Under the pieces are notes generated by a model. The model saw nothing but the letters and a program-made list of their open reading frames with translations, was not told where the DNA came from and did no database searches. A program made the translations under genes and the position numbers. From Nocardia sp. NBC_00403 (GTDB lineage Bacteria > Actinomycetota > Actinomycetes > Mycobacteriales > Mycobacteriaceae): a DNA stretch of 64,000 nt. The stretch is taken from contig NZ_CP107939.1 of assembly GCF_036046055.1 (NCBI RefSeq), positions 4,030,001 to 4,094,000 of the forward strand, in the 5' to 3' direction. The stretch's first letter is position 1; each line of letters begins with the position of its first letter. Below, piece after piece: positions 10,436 to 20,113 of this stretch.

Positions 10436-10815
10436 GAACCGATCTTCGGTCTCGTCGATCCGTGATACGAACTCGGGCCGCAAGCGCGATCAGCACTCGA
10501 TTACCACGGTAGCGCGCTCTTGCCACCACCGTGTTCGGGCAGGTTGTTGTGCGGGGCAGTCGTGCGATAAACAAATCAGCTCCGACCAGTCGGAAGGTTT
10601 CACGGGTTTGCGCCGCTATTTGCCCCATGTGTCGATCTTGATCACTCAATTGGCGCGGTGAATATGAACGGAATGTCTCGCAAGGAGCGGGAATGCGGTT
10701 CACAATGATCTTCAACACCTCCAGATTGTTCCGAGCTTGTGCCGACGAGATGGCCCCATCGCCCTGGCAGGCGGTACTCAGGGTGACGGGCAAGGGTAGA
10801 GAGGTCAGAAACGCC

Positions 10816-11334
10816 ATGAGCAACAAGCGCTTACTCCAATGGGTGGCCAGATCGGTGATTTTCATCAGTGCTGCATCGGCCGGACTCGCCGTCATAGCCC
10901 CCGCGTACGCCGAACCATTGTGGCCGGGCGGCCCGGATATTCCTGGTCTACCAGCACTGATCCCGCCTGTGCCCGCTCCGGTCGTCGCGCCGTGCACCAC
11001 CGAGGCGGCGCGAGTATGCATGCAACTCTCGACCAATCAGGCATGGCTGCTGGACAACGGCAAGGTGACCTACGGCCCGACGCCGATTTCGCATGGTAGA
11101 CCGGGATATGAAACTCCTCCCGGCGTCTTCCGCGTCGCGTTCAAGAAGGAAGACCATTGGAGCACGATGCACAATGCGCCGATGCGCTGGGCAGTGTTCT
11201 TCAACGGCGACATTGCCACTCATATCGGACCGATCGAAGAACAGTCGCACGGTTGCATACGAATGACACCCGAGGGTGCTGAGACGCTGTACCACCATGT
11301 ATCGCCCGGTGATGTAATCGAAGTCGTGAAATGA
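10816..11334 (+). CDS. L,D-transpeptidase (YkuD), secreted
   Basis: About 172 aa. A signal peptide is seen at the N-terminus (basic SNKRLLQ, then hydrophobic SVIFISAASAGLAVIAPAYA with an AxA cleavage site). The YkuD catalytic motif is at the end: HIGPIEEQSHGCIRMTPEGA, with the His and Cys of the HxxxxxxSHGC(I/V)R signature. These enzymes cross-link peptidoglycan 3-3 in the envelope or anchor proteins. At this size it is a minimal single-domain member. The ATG at 10816 is preferred over an ORF start at 10693, which would put ~40 residues before the signal peptide. Confidence 0.85.
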   Translation: MSNKRLLQWVARSVIFISAASAGLAVIAPAYAEPLWPGGPDIPGLPALIPPVPAPVVAPCTTEAARVCMQLSTNQAWLLDNGKVTYGPTPISHGRPGYETPPGVFRVAFKKEDHWSTMHNAPMRWAVFFNGDIATHIGPIEEQSHGCIRMTPEGAETLYHHVSPGDVIEVVK

Positions 11335-11513
11335 CCAAGTGGCCCAATCGAGCCCCGTCGGGCTTTGATATGGAAATTTCACGCACGGAACGCTCGTGAT
11401 TCCTATGGCTATGACGAGTGTTCGGCTGTGCGTCTCCGTGACGTAGACGCACAGACATGGAGCCGAGTCTTTCGCCGATGGTCTGCTGATCCCCGTCCGG
11501 CTTGACTGGGAGC

Positions 11514-12359
11514 ATGACAACAACGCAGAACCACACCGAAACCATCCTCGTCACCGCCGGCACCGGCAAGGTGGGTCGCCGCGTAGCAGAGCGCTTGGCC
11601 GCCAAGGGGTTTCCGGTCCGCATCGGGTCCCGCTCCGCGGAGATCCCGTTCGACTGGGAGGACCGCAGCACCTGGGCGTCGGTACTCCAGGGTGTGCACG
11701 GAGTGTTCCTCATGTACACCCCGGACATCGGGGATCCCCGCGCCGGTGACACCATCCGGGCGTTCAGCGAACTGGCCGTGGCGAACGGCGTCCAGCGACT
11801 CGTGCTGTTGTCTGCCCGTGGTGAAGATCAGGCCGCTCCGGCCGAGCAGGCAGTGCGCGAGAGCGGCGCTGAATGGACAGTCCTGCAGGCCGCGTGGTTC
11901 AACCAGAACTTCGACGAGGGAGTCTTCACCGACATGGTGTTGGCCGGCGGCGTCGCCTTCCCCGCCGGTCAGGTGCTGGAGCCCTTCATCGACTCCGGCG
12001 ATCTCGCGGACGTCGCGGCCGCCGCGCTGACCGAGGACGGACACGCGGGCCAGGACTATGAACTGACCGGCCCCCGACTGCTGAGCTTCGGCGACGCGGT
12101 CGACACAATCGCGGCGGAGTCCGGTCGGAATGTCCAGTACATCCCCGTCACCGGCGCGCAGTTCGGCGCGGTGTTGACATCCGAGGTCGGGATGCCCGAC
12201 GAAGAGGTCGCCGGCATGCTCGACATCTTTGCCACTCTCCTCGACGGACGAAACGCCATGGTGACCGACACGGTCCGACGTCTCCTCGGCCGCGAGCCGA
12301 TCGACTTCGCCGACTACGTGCACGACGCGGTTGCCTCGGGTGCCTGGAAGCAGGGCTAG
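11514..12359 (+). CDS. NmrA/SDR-like NAD(P)-binding protein
   Basis: About 281 aa. The Rossmann motif ILVTAGTGKVGRRVAERLAA is at residues ~10-30 (TGxTGxxG variant TAGTGKVG), followed by VHGVFLMYTPD and VQRLVLLSARG, as in NmrA-like/atypical SDR proteins such as QorB-type quinone reductases or redox sensors. No Tyr-x-x-x-Lys pair is evident. The ATG at 11514 follows GGGAGC, which decides the start. The next gene is an AraC-type regulator on the same strand ~200 nt downstream, possibly its regulator. Confidence 0.78.
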   Translation: MTTTQNHTETILVTAGTGKVGRRVAERLAAKGFPVRIGSRSAEIPFDWEDRSTWASVLQGVHGVFLMYTPDIGDPRAGDTIRAFSELAVANGVQRLVLLSARGEDQAAPAEQAVRESGAEWTVLQAAWFNQNFDEGVFTDMVLAGGVAFPAGQVLEPFIDSGDLADVAAAALTEDGHAGQDYELTGPRLLSFGDAVDTIAAESGRNVQYIPVTGAQFGAVLTSEVGMPDEEVAGMLDIFATLLDGRNAMVTDTVRRLLGREPIDFADYVHDAVASGAWKQG

Positions 12360-12561
12360 CTGGAATCGGCTCCTGCCGGTGCGCTGTGGGGAGCCTTCAT
12401 ACGCTGTTAGGAGACTTCACCCGCAGCCGAAGCATCTTGTGCGGACGACCATCCGAGTCGCTCTCCTATCAGCTGTGGGAGAGCGGGCTCGGCCGTTGCG
12501 CGCACGTCAGGCTTCCGTGGCGGATTTCTCCTCCGCTGTGTCCAGGGCTGACACTGAGGGG

Positions 12562-13551
12562 ATGGGCGAGGTCGCTGACATGGATCCACATCGGTGGGCG
12601 GGACTGGCTGTGCTGCGTCCCGGTCTTCTGGTGATCACCGGTGCAGTGGGTGCAGCGGCCATGCATGCTCATCACACCGTGCAGGTGATCGCGACTCGCG
12701 CCGACATGGTGCTCGAGGATGCGGTGGGGGAGCAGTCGGTCTGCCGGTCCGCTGTCATTCCGCCCGATGTGCCGCACGCGGTTGTACACGGCGCGGCCGA
12801 TGGGATCCTGGTGCACATCGATCCGGAGTCCGCAGTGGGTTCGGAGCTGAGTAGGCGGCCGAATCCGCGTGCGGCGGTGGGTAGTTGGGTCTGTGCTGGT
12901 CAATCCTTGTGTGTCCCGCAGCAACTGGTGACCCGCCCGCATCCGCTCGCAGGCAACGAGCCACCAACAGGAATCGGCAGACCGAGTGAGGCAATGGGTG
13001 CAACGCCCAGAGAGCTCGATGCCATATGTACGTGGGTGAATTCGGCAGTGCGATCCGGCTCGGTGCGGCAACCGCCGCATTCGACCGTGCGCCATGGCGC
13101 AGCGATGGAATGGCTGCACGAGAGTGGTTCGAGTTTCGGGACGGGCGGTCCAACGCGTCATCCCGCGGTGTCCGAAGTGCTGCGCCTGCTTCCGGACCGG
13201 TTGAGCAGCGGCCCCATCCGACTCGCCGAACTCGCCGATGCGGTTCACCTGTCGGAAAGTCGACTGGCCCATGTCTTCTCCGCCGAGATCGGTCTGCCTT
13301 TCCGGCCCTATCTCCGATGGCTGCGGCTGCAGCGTGCCGTCGAACTACTCGCGGCGGGCCACGCACTGACCGCTGTCGCACACAGCGCGGGTTTCGCCGA
13401 CAGCGCCCATCTGACACGCGTGTGCCGCAGCATGTTCGGCGCTCCGCCATCGGAGTTCCGCGGCATCCGCTGGGTCGCCGAGCTACCCGTCGGCTGGACA
13501 GCAGGTTTGTTCAAGCCACCCGATGCGCCGGTGGGCGAGTCTGGTTCATGA
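12562..13551 (+). CDS. AraC-family transcriptional regulator
   Basis: About 329 aa from the ATG at 12562. The N-terminal half is cupin-like (MHAHHTVQVIATRADMVLED, IPPDVPHAVVHG). The C-terminal ~100 residues are the double HTH of AraC: IRLAELADAVHLSESRLAHV and TAVAHSAGFADSAHLTRVCR, then MFGAPPSEFRGI. Its ligand is unknown. The open frame extends upstream to 12331, but that part overlaps the previous gene and has poor coding character. DUF3703 follows 21 nt downstream, probably in the same transcript. Confidence 0.82.
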   Translation: MGEVADMDPHRWAGLAVLRPGLLVITGAVGAAAMHAHHTVQVIATRADMVLEDAVGEQSVCRSAVIPPDVPHAVVHGAADGILVHIDPESAVGSELSRRPNPRAAVGSWVCAGQSLCVPQQLVTRPHPLAGNEPPTGIGRPSEAMGATPRELDAICTWVNSAVRSGSVRQPPHSTVRHGAAMEWLHESGSSFGTGGPTRHPAVSEVLRLLPDRLSSGPIRLAELADAVHLSESRLAHVFSAEIGLPFRPYLRWLRLQRAVELLAAGHALTAVAHSAGFADSAHLTRVCRSMFGAPPSEFRGIRWVAELPVGWTAGLFKPPDAPVGESGS

Positions 13552-13572
13552 CACCCCTCGAGGAGGAAAACC

Positions 13573-13938
13573 ATGGCTCCCCTTCCATCCACAGTCCGCG
13601 CCGCCTTCGAAGCTGAGCTGGAATCTGCCTACACCACAACAGATCTCGATGAAATGTGGCGCGCACTGGAACGCGCGCACATCCTGTCCCAGCGTTGGGC
13701 TCGGCCGCACACCCGCGCCCACTGGCACATGCTGCGTCTGGCTCTGCGCTGCCACGACCGGGGCGAAGCATTCGGTCAGCTGGTCCGACTGTCGGTAGCC
13801 GGCCTCGGTTCATCGGTCGGCCGCGTCCCGATCGGCAATACCGGCCGCGCCGCAGTCGGTATCACCACTCCCATGCCCATCCCCGCCGATTTGGCCCGAA
13901 TCCTCGAACAGGGTGGCGCCGAATTGTCCATCTCCTGA
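13573..13938 (+). CDS. DUF3703 family protein
   Basis: 121 aa matching the small DUF3703 family: WRALERAHILSQRWARPHTRAHWHML in the first half and GRVPIGNTGRAAVGITTPMPIP in the second. Function unknown; members often sit beside regulators or membrane proteins. A strong GAGGAGG ribosome binding site precedes the ATG. It lies 21 nt after the AraC-type regulator. Confidence 0.75.
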   Translation: MAPLPSTVRAAFEAELESAYTTTDLDEMWRALERAHILSQRWARPHTRAHWHMLRLALRCHDRGEAFGQLVRLSVAGLGSSVGRVPIGNTGRAAVGITTPMPIPADLARILEQGGAELSIS

Positions 13939-14318
13939 CGGTGCGTGAACAGGGCCTGTTGTCATTCCGCCCGACTGTGGATCGTTGTCCGGGGGGTCGA
14001 TGACCATCAGGTTTTCGCAACAGTGTTGGCGGCGCGGCAGTGCGCGAAGATTTCCACCGCCCGCGGTCGGGCTCTCAGCTTCGGGTATGTCTCCCGTCTA
14101 TCGGGACAACCATCGGGTCAGAGGGTTCTCGTGCGGTGGCCGGAACCGGGTGCGGCAGCGGGTTGAGTGAAGGTGACCGATGGTCGGCTGCCCCGGCGGC
14201 GGCCAACGACGGACGACGGCGACGCACCTGAATGCAGACTGCTCCGAATTGCCCGCTATATGCGACGCGAGCGGCTCGGAATGCGTGCTAACTGCCCCGA
14301 CCTGGCATTATTCGGGTC

Positions 14319-15077
14319 ATGGTCATTCCCAGCGTGCTGTCGGAGCGCCCTACTACCGTATCCCCGTTCCAGACGGGCTGGCCGGTGCGCCTCGCCGACA
14401 CCGACAGCGACCAACGCCTGCGCCTCGACGCCATCGCCCGCTACCTCCAAGACATCGGCTTCGACCACCTCGACGCTGTCGAGGACGGCGACACCCACCG
14501 CGGCTGGGTCGTTCGCCGCACCGTCATCGACGTACTGAAGCCCATCGAATTCGGCGAATACGCCACCCTCCGCCGCTGGTGCTCTGGCCTCTCCAACCGC
14601 TGGTGCAACATGCGCGTCCAAATCTGCGGCAGCAAAGGCGGCCTCGTCGAAACCGAAGCCTTCCTCATCCACTTCGGCACCGAATCCGGTGTCCCCGCCC
14701 GCATGAGCGACCGATTCATGGCCCCCCTGCTCGCCAGCACCACCGAACACCGCCTCCGCTGGAAAGCCGCTCTCACCACCCTCATCCCCGCACCGGACGA
14801 ACCCGGCGTCCACGAACTACCCTTCCCGCTGCGCATCGCCGACATCGACTGGTTCGACCACGTCAACAACGCCGTCTACCTCGGCGCCCTGGAAGAGCTC
14901 CTCGCCGCCCACGCCGACCTGATATCCGGCCCCCACCGCACCGTCATCGAATACGCCAAACCCCTCAAAGCAGGCGACAACGTCCGCCTCATCGGTCGTC
15001 GCAACGGCACCGCCCTCGACGTCTGGTTCGCCGTAGCCGACGACCCCCGAGCCGCCGCCCGAGTTACACCCCTGTAA
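14319..15077 (+). CDS. Acyl-ACP thioesterase-like double-hotdog protein
   Basis: 252 aa with two hotdog-fold halves. The first begins with PVRLADTDSDQRLRLDAIARYLQDIGFDHL and the second with IADIDWFDHVNNAVYLGALEELL, which has the Asn-x-x-Tyr pattern of acyl-ACP/acyl-CoA thioesterases. It would hydrolyse fatty-acyl thioesters in the cytosol. The region has an unusually C-rich third position (ACC, GCC, CCC), different in feel from its neighbours. 13,939-14,318 contains no gene I can support. The tRNA-Pro attachment site lies 95 nt downstream. Confidence 0.78.
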   Translation: MVIPSVLSERPTTVSPFQTGWPVRLADTDSDQRLRLDAIARYLQDIGFDHLDAVEDGDTHRGWVVRRTVIDVLKPIEFGEYATLRRWCSGLSNRWCNMRVQICGSKGGLVETEAFLIHFGTESGVPARMSDRFMAPLLASTTEHRLRWKAALTTLIPAPDEPGVHELPFPLRIADIDWFDHVNNAVYLGALEELLAAHADLISGPHRTVIEYAKPLKAGDNVRLIGRRNGTALDVWFAVADDPRAAARVTPL

Positions 15078-15171
15078 CTCCCGAACCCGCCCGCCACGCC
15101 ATCAACCAGGCGATTCGGTGTCTCGCCCCTCTCTGAGGTAATCTTTTCGAGCGCCCGCATGCGGACGCAAC

Positions 15172-15249
<78 letters not shown>

Positions 15250-15250
15250 C

Positions 15251-15286
15251 AAAATCCCCTTCTGACCTGGGTCGGAAGGGGATTTT
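15251..15286. terminator. Bidirectional terminator between tRNA-Pro and integrase
   Basis: AAAATCCCCTTC (15251-15262) and GAAGGGGATTTT (15275-15286) form a 12-bp stem flanked by A and T runs, so it can end transcription of the tRNA (+) and of the integrase operon (-). A very similar hairpin follows attachment copy 3. Confidence 0.75.
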
Positions 15287-15291
15287 CGTTA

Positions 15292-16494
15292 TTAGATCAC
15301 TCGCAGAGCGGGACCAGAACGGGACCGCAGGTGCTCGGAGAGCTTGTCCCCGGCGCCGGTGATCTCCCGCCGATCCGGGTGCAAATACCTCTCGGTTGTC
15401 CGACTGTCGGCGTGCCCGGCAATTTTCTGGAGTACATGCAGACTGACCCCGGCATCGGCCATCCACGTCAGGCCGGTGTGCCGGAGATCGTGCCGACGAA
15501 GGTGTTCGTAGCCGAGCTTTGCGACCACGTCGTCCCAATGCGTCGCGTCCCGAAGAACGCCGGTTGCGATTCGACCACCACGCGGACCCCGGAACAATCG
15601 AGCGTCGAGATTGTCTCGGCCGATCATGTCGAGACGCTTGGATATCAGCTCGCGAACTTCCTCGATCAGCGGCACGTACCTTGCCCGGTTCCCCTTGGTG
15701 CCCTTGTCGTCCATCCCGCCCGGCGATGGTGTGGTCTGCCGACGAACCTGCCACGTCCAGGTCTTGGTGTCGATATCGCCGACTCGGCACCCGGACACCT
15801 CTCCGATCCGTGAGGCGGTGCACCCGGCAAAGATCACAACGTCACCCCAGCCCTGGTACCGATCTGCCGAACGCTCCACCAAGGCATCAGCGAGCGTGAC
15901 CAGCGCTGTCCAATTGGGCAGCGCCAACGAACGCGGGTCATCGAGCTCGTCTTCGATCTGCTGATACAGCTTCTGCCACCCGCGAATATGCGCCGGGTTC
16001 TTCTCCCGGATCTCGTCCCGCACTGCCTGTTCCATCACCCGCACCAGAACTGCGAGGCTGTTTTTCACCGTCGACTTGCTCACGCCATCGCTGATCCATC
16101 CGACCACGGAACGATCTATGGCTCCTGTCGTGATCATCGCGACCGGAAGATGCCCCAACGTTGGGACCACGCGTTTGCGCCACCCGGCAAGGTAGGGGTC
16201 CCTGGTCTTCTTCTCCAAGCCCCGTAGCGCCAGCTCCATATTCGCGTCCCCATACTCGCCGAGCCGCATGAGCGCGGTTTTCGGGTCTATGCCCTGTGCC
16301 GCCTTCCGTTGCAGCCGGGCAATCCACTCTTCCGCCTCCTCCCGCGTCGCAACGGCTCAGATATCGAGGGACGTTTCTTGGTGGCCGGGTCGGTCCACCG
16401 CACCCGCGCTTTGAACGGCCGTTTGCCGTAGTCTGCGCGTTCTTCGATATCTGCCGAAAGACGGATGCCCACAGGGAGATTCACGAAATCTGCC
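15292..16494 (-). pseudogene. int: Tyrosine integrase of element 1 (single frameshift)
   Basis: The catalytic part (15292-16360) has Arg in ASRIGEVSGCRVGD, the Lys region KGTKGNRARYVPL, HDLRHTGLTWMADAG and GHADSRTTERYLH. The N-terminus lies in another frame, starting MADFVNLPVGIRLSADIEER at ~16494 and reading through to RPSISEP. The two frames join near 16,357 by one missing base (expected EAVATREEAEEW). Intact length would be ~400 aa, normal for AICE integrases. The C-terminus lies 40 nt from the att site. The start overlaps the excisionase stop (TGATG). A caller may report only 15292-16269. Confidence 0.8.
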
Positions 16495-16495
16495 A

Positions 16496-16714
16496 TCACG
16501 CCGCCAAGGTCGAGGGGTCGGTTCGCCGACGATGCAACCACGCCTCGATATCCTCGGCGCTGTACTTCACCACCCGCGTCGAAACCCGCACATAAGCAGG
16601 TCCGTACGGCGGATTCGATGTGCGCCACCGCCGCAGGCTGGACGGGTCAATGCCGAGGACCCTGGCAAGTTCAGCCGTGGTGTACCAGCCCCCGTCAACT
16701 AGTCGCGTATCCAT
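16496..16714 (-). CDS. xis: Excisionase-like helix-turn-helix protein
   Basis: 72 aa, a MerR-like winged HTH of the excisionase type: WYTTAELARVLGIDPSSLRRW, then RVSTRVVKYSAEDIEAWL, the pattern that precedes integrase genes in AICEs. It helps the integrase excise the element. It ends overlapping the integrase start and begins 12 nt after the rep stop, within the same operon. Confidence 0.8.
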   Translation of the reverse strand: MDTRLVDGGWYTTAELARVLGIDPSSLRRWRTSNPPYGPAYVRVSTRVVKYSAEDIEAWLHRRRTDPSTLAA

Positions 16715-16726
16715 GACCTTGACTCC

Positions 16727-18418
16727 TTACGCCACTTGCCGAGTTGCCGAAGTTTCTTGCGCACCAGGTGAATCAGCAGCTAGCCGCGCTTGCAGGTACT
16801 CCGCACGCCATGCCGTTCTTTTGGCGATCGCGCCCATGATCAGGTGCTCACGCAGCGGCCGGGACTTATCACCAGGCTCTACGGGGGTGACCTTCAAATG
16901 CGAGGTGTCCGGCTTCACGATGCCGACCGAGGCGAGCAGTTTCCGAACAAAATCGACACGATCTTGCTTGTGATCCGGGAGCGTCTTTCCCGACCATTTG
17001 CGCGAGACCAGCACCCGACGACCGGGCAGGCCGAGGGTGTCTCGGCGGTGTGCTTTGCCTTTGCAACGACCAGGGGAGGTCTTGTCGCTGGCGCCTTGAG
17101 GGACGATGCCGTACTTCAGCCACACCGGGCACCGCGGTGAGCAAGGAGTGCTTTGCAGCTCGGCGTGCAACCGGTCGTAGTGTTCGGCGGCGCGATCGGA
17201 CTGCGGTTCCACGATTTCCGCGATGGACTTCACCAGATACTTGGTGACGTAGCCGATGGTTCGGCCGGCCTTCTCGGTTCCGGCAGCGACGCCCTTGATC
17301 TGCTTGCGGTCCATCTGCGACCCGAACCGCACCGTATGCGCCGGTTCCAGAGCATCCACCGCGTCGAGGATGTCCAGCGCGTCATCCCAATAGGTCAACG
17401 CCTTCCCAGTATCGGGGTCAACGAAGGTGGCCTTCTTGTGGTCCCACACCGGCAGATGGCCGCCGCCGTACACCTGGTCTTCGCGGTCGAATCGGGGCCA
17501 CCACGCTTGGTGGTAGGTGGCTGCGGTGACCTGCTTGATGATCTCGCGGGAGATCGCACCCCGGATCAGGATGTGCAGGTGCGGGGCACCACGCCGCTGA
17601 GGTTCTACGGTCCCGAAGTACTGCACGTCATAGCCGATGCAGCGACGGAGGTTCTGAATCCAGCGGTCGATCAGCTTGGAGAAGAACACGATGTCACGGG
17701 CGGCGGTCGGATAGTCGTAGCTTTCGGGGTCGACCGGGGAACCGTCGGAGCTGGGTTCGCCTTTGTCGGTGGTCGCGCCGTCACGGTGGATCTTGCCGTA
17801 GCCGGGCATGGTGAGGGTGACGAACATCGAGGACAGATGCCCGCCGATCTCTTCGCCGACGGTGCGTTTGGATACCTTGCGGCGCGGCAAGTTCGGCACA
17901 TCCTGACGACGCCTGGTCGAGCGCTTGCGCCGATCCTTGGTGACCGCGTCCAACGCCGGAAGACGACCGCGCAGCCCGGTTTCGCGCAGCTCGAGATCCA
18001 GGCTGGTGATGATCTCCCGGAACTGGGCGGCCAGATCCTCGTTCCCGTCGTCGACGGCTTGCCGGTAGTCGGCGACGAGATCCGCACGAGCGGTGAGCAA
18101 TTCGACTTGCTTGTCGGTGGGGTCGGATTTGTCGGCGACTGGTTCGGTGCTCATGTGCCAGCCTTCGCGGCACTGGGCGATACGCAACGCCCTGTTGGCT
18201 TGAGCGCAGGCGCGGCACACCGATTCGATCGTCGACTTGCACGGTGAGGGTTCGTAGGTGACCGTGCCGGTGCGGGGGTCTTCCACCCGCATGGGGATCG
18301 GACGCTTGCACACGTCGTACTGCTCCGCGGCAGCTTGGGCGACTTCGAACAGGTTCGGCAGGGCGCGACGCTGTGCCGCCGTTTCCCGAGTGCTGGGGAG
18401 GTCGATCACAGCGTTCAT
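16727..18418 (-). CDS. repSA: RepSA-type rolling-circle replication initiator
   Basis: 563 aa from the ATG at 18418, which overlaps the upstream stop (TGATG). An HUH motif is visible in QRRGAPHLHILIRG, with a Tyr-rich segment IGYVTKYLVKSIAE downstream as candidate nicking tyrosine, and Cys pairs (CRACAQANRA; CSPRCPVWLKYG) likely binding zinc. This matches the pSAM2-type initiator that replicates excised AICEs. A degenerate copy of the PG(R/K)CKGxAHRRDTLG segment is found at ~32,257 on the other strand. Confidence 0.85.
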   Translation of the reverse strand: MNAVIDLPSTRETAAQRRALPNLFEVAQAAAEQYDVCKRPIPMRVEDPRTGTVTYEPSPCKSTIESVCRACAQANRALRIAQCREGWHMSTEPVADKSDPTDKQVELLTARADLVADYRQAVDDGNEDLAAQFREIITSLDLELRETGLRGRLPALDAVTKDRRKRSTRRRQDVPNLPRRKVSKRTVGEEIGGHLSSMFVTLTMPGYGKIHRDGATTDKGEPSSDGSPVDPESYDYPTAARDIVFFSKLIDRWIQNLRRCIGYDVQYFGTVEPQRRGAPHLHILIRGAISREIIKQVTAATYHQAWWPRFDREDQVYGGGHLPVWDHKKATFVDPDTGKALTYWDDALDILDAVDALEPAHTVRFGSQMDRKQIKGVAAGTEKAGRTIGYVTKYLVKSIAEIVEPQSDRAAEHYDRLHAELQSTPCSPRCPVWLKYGIVPQGASDKTSPGRCKGKAHRRDTLGLPGRRVLVSRKWSGKTLPDHKQDRVDFVRKLLASVGIVKPDTSHLKVTPVEPGDKSRPLREHLIMGAIAKRTAWRAEYLQARLAADSPGAQETSATRQVA

Positions 18419-19044
18419 CACGCGGCCTCCTTGCCCCAACGCAGTCCACCATCGATGTGCGGGAGTGCGATCGTTTCGGCGAGGGAATCGGCGTGCCGGA
18501 AGGCCAGCTCTACGACGCCGGGACCGACGATGGTTGCCCGGCATTCCTGAGTACCGAAGGCATGGGCCAGGTGTTGGGTGCGGTTTTGGAAATCGTCGGG
18601 GCAGTGGCCTTCGAGCATCCGGAGCTGTACGCAGTCGATGGTGTCGCCGATAGCGACGGAGGCAAGCCGCGGAACGAGTGTCGCATCGTTGCGAGTGATC
18701 GTCAGGTTGCATGCGGTCATGAGTCGAGCCCAGCGACGGCGGTATCGAAACCAGGTCAGGAACCGGCTTCGTGCCCGCGAGGTGATCCACCGCTCGAAGG
18801 TCTCCGGACTCCTACGGCGCCACAGCACCATCCCCGCGGTGAACACCCCGACCACCACGAGCGCCCACGGCCAGCCGAAGAAAAGGCCGGCCGCGACAGC
18901 CACCGCGATGGGGATCGAGATCATCGGGAACAGCACCATCCACCAGGCCGTCACACCGACGCCGATGAAGGACCACCACACGGTGTTGAGCACCGCCAGG
19001 CCGAGCAGGTCGAACGGGTCATGAGCGGTTGTTTTCGTGGCCAT
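18418..19044 (-). CDS. AICE membrane protein resembling the N-terminal part of FtsK-like translocases
   Basis: About 208 aa. Two to three hydrophobic segments (NTVWWSFIGVGVTAWWMVLF; IPIAVAVAAGLFFGWPWALV) precede a basic linker (RFRYRR-type) and a folded region NLTITRNDATLVPRLASVAIGD. In many AICEs this sequence forms the membrane-anchored front of the TraB/FtsK-like protein, but here it is a separate gene downstream of the ATPase gene. It overlaps rep by TGATG. It may assemble with the ATPase as a two-chain translocase; that is inference. Confidence 0.65.
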   Translation of the reverse strand: MATKTTAHDPFDLLGLAVLNTVWWSFIGVGVTAWWMVLFPMISIPIAVAVAAGLFFGWPWALVVVGVFTAGMVLWRRRSPETFERWITSRARSRFLTWFRYRRRWARLMTACNLTITRNDATLVPRLASVAIGDTIDCVQLRMLEGHCPDDFQNRTQHLAHAFGTQECRATIVGPGVVELAFRHADSLAETIALPHIDGGLRWGKEAA

Positions 19045-19316
19045 CACCGGGCCTCCTTCGCGAGCATGTCGAACGTGAGCTGAGTGGGCACCGGCTGTTC
19101 ATCGATCCAGCGGCGCCACATTTCGGATTCCGAATCCCGATACACCACAACCGCTTTCACGCCACGCTTGCCGGTCTTGAGGTTGCAGGCGTACAGGCTA
19201 GCGGCGGTGACGCTGCGGGCTTTCGGGAGCGAACGGACCTGCTCACCGATCAGCACACCCCACTGCACCGTCTTCACCTGCGCTGAACTGCTTTCACGGT
19301 CAGAACGGGCAGTCAT
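19044..19316 (-). CDS. Small AICE protein, unknown function
   Basis: 90 aa. Contains SLYACNLKTGKRGVKAVVVYRDSESEMWRRW; no domain recognised. Its stop overlaps the start of the next gene (TGATG), and it overlaps the preceding gene by 17 nt, so it is a real member of the transfer operon. Probably a small cytosolic protein. Confidence 0.6.
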   Translation of the reverse strand: MTARSDRESSSAQVKTVQWGVLIGEQVRSLPKARSVTAASLYACNLKTGKRGVKAVVVYRDSESEMWRRWIDEQPVPTQLTFDMLAKEAR

Positions 19317-19500
19317 CGGACCATGCCTCTCTCAGGGGGACGTAGGGGCGGACCGGGCTGTCGTCATTGTTGATATCGGAGGTTTCGTCCGGCTCCTGCG
19401 GTCTCCAGTCGCCACAGTCTTTGCACTCGGGATCACCGCAGTAATGGCCGTCTTCGCTGGTCTCGTATGGCTCCCAGTGGCCGCACTCGTAGCAATGCAT
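19300..19500 (-). CDS. Small Cys-rich (zinc-ribbon-like) AICE protein
   Basis: 66 aa with MHCYECGHWEP and HYCGDPECKDCGDW, i.e. CxxC and CxxxxCxxC pairs spaced like a zinc ribbon, followed by an acidic tail. Function unknown; such short zinc proteins are frequent in AICE transfer operons. It overlaps the start of the next gene by 17 nt. Confidence 0.55.
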   Translation of the reverse strand: MHCYECGHWEPYETSEDGHYCGDPECKDCGDWRPQEPDETSDINNDDSPVRPYVPLREAWSDDCPF

Positions 19501-19571
19501 GATCTATCCCCACCTATCGGAAGGCTCGATCCACATCGGCACACCGCAGCAGGGGCCGGTAGTGCGCTCGG

Positions 19572-19787
19572 TCATGCCGCCCAGCCCCAATCGGTATCGG
19601 TGTCCTCGTCCAGGCCGTTATCCCAGCCAGGGACCTCGCCGGTCTCCACCAGCAGGTGAACCGCGACCGTCACCGAGTCCAGGCCGGAGCGCTCGAGGTG
19701 GCAGCGACGCACCGAACGGATGTGGACAGCGGCGTCGATGTCTTCGCGGTCGAAACCGTCGATGTCGTGAATACGGCGAATGGTCAT
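19572..19787 (-). CDS. Small acidic AICE protein, unknown function
   Basis: 71 aa, start ATG at 19787, overlapping the stop of the preceding gene. Sequence begins MTIRRIHDIDGFDREDIDAA and ends in an acidic DEDTDTDWGW tail. No known domain. The 4-nt overlap supports it as a gene of the operon. Confidence 0.5.
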   Translation of the reverse strand: MTIRRIHDIDGFDREDIDAAVHIRSVRRCHLERSGLDSVTVAVHLLVETGEVPGWDNGLDEDTDTDWGWAA

Positions 19788-20113
19788 GACTGGACCTCGA
19801 TTTCGAGAACACCGCACACCGTGCAGGCGCGGGATTGGGAAGCGGAACCGCGCAGCAGCCTTTTCACGGCCTGGCGGGGATCGGGAAACTGGTGCCCGTG
19901 CTCTTGGCAGCGAGCTGCGGCCAGGCACCCATCACAGGCGATCTTGTCGCCGTCGTAGAGCCAGCCGACACCGGCGGAGCGAGCGTTGAGGTAGCCGACA
20001 GCCTGGTTGACGGTGTCGAAGCAGATGCCTTCGCTGCCGTTCTCGGAGTAGATGTCTCCGCAGGTGTCGCAGTAGATGACCACGTGAGCCTCGATCACGA
20101 ATCCGGTTTTCAT
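19784..20113 (-). CDS. Cys-rich AICE protein, unknown function
   Basis: 109 aa with three Cys pairs: YCDTCGDIY, ACDGCLAAARC and CTVCG, so probably zinc-binding. A middle segment (GICFDTVNQAVGYLNA) resembles small zinc-finger proteins of actinomycete plasmids. It overlaps traB and the next gene by 4 nt each. Confidence 0.55.
   Translation of the reverse strand: MKTGFVIEAHVVIYCDTCGDIYSENGSEGICFDTVNQAVGYLNARSAGVGWLYDGDKIACDGCLAAARCQEHGHQFPDPRQAVKRLLRGSASQSRACTVCGVLEIEVQS

Noticed and set aside
17153..18247. 364-aa plus-strand frame inside rep
   Set aside because: Antisense shadow of the RepSA-type gene, which has HUH and Cys motifs on the minus strand.
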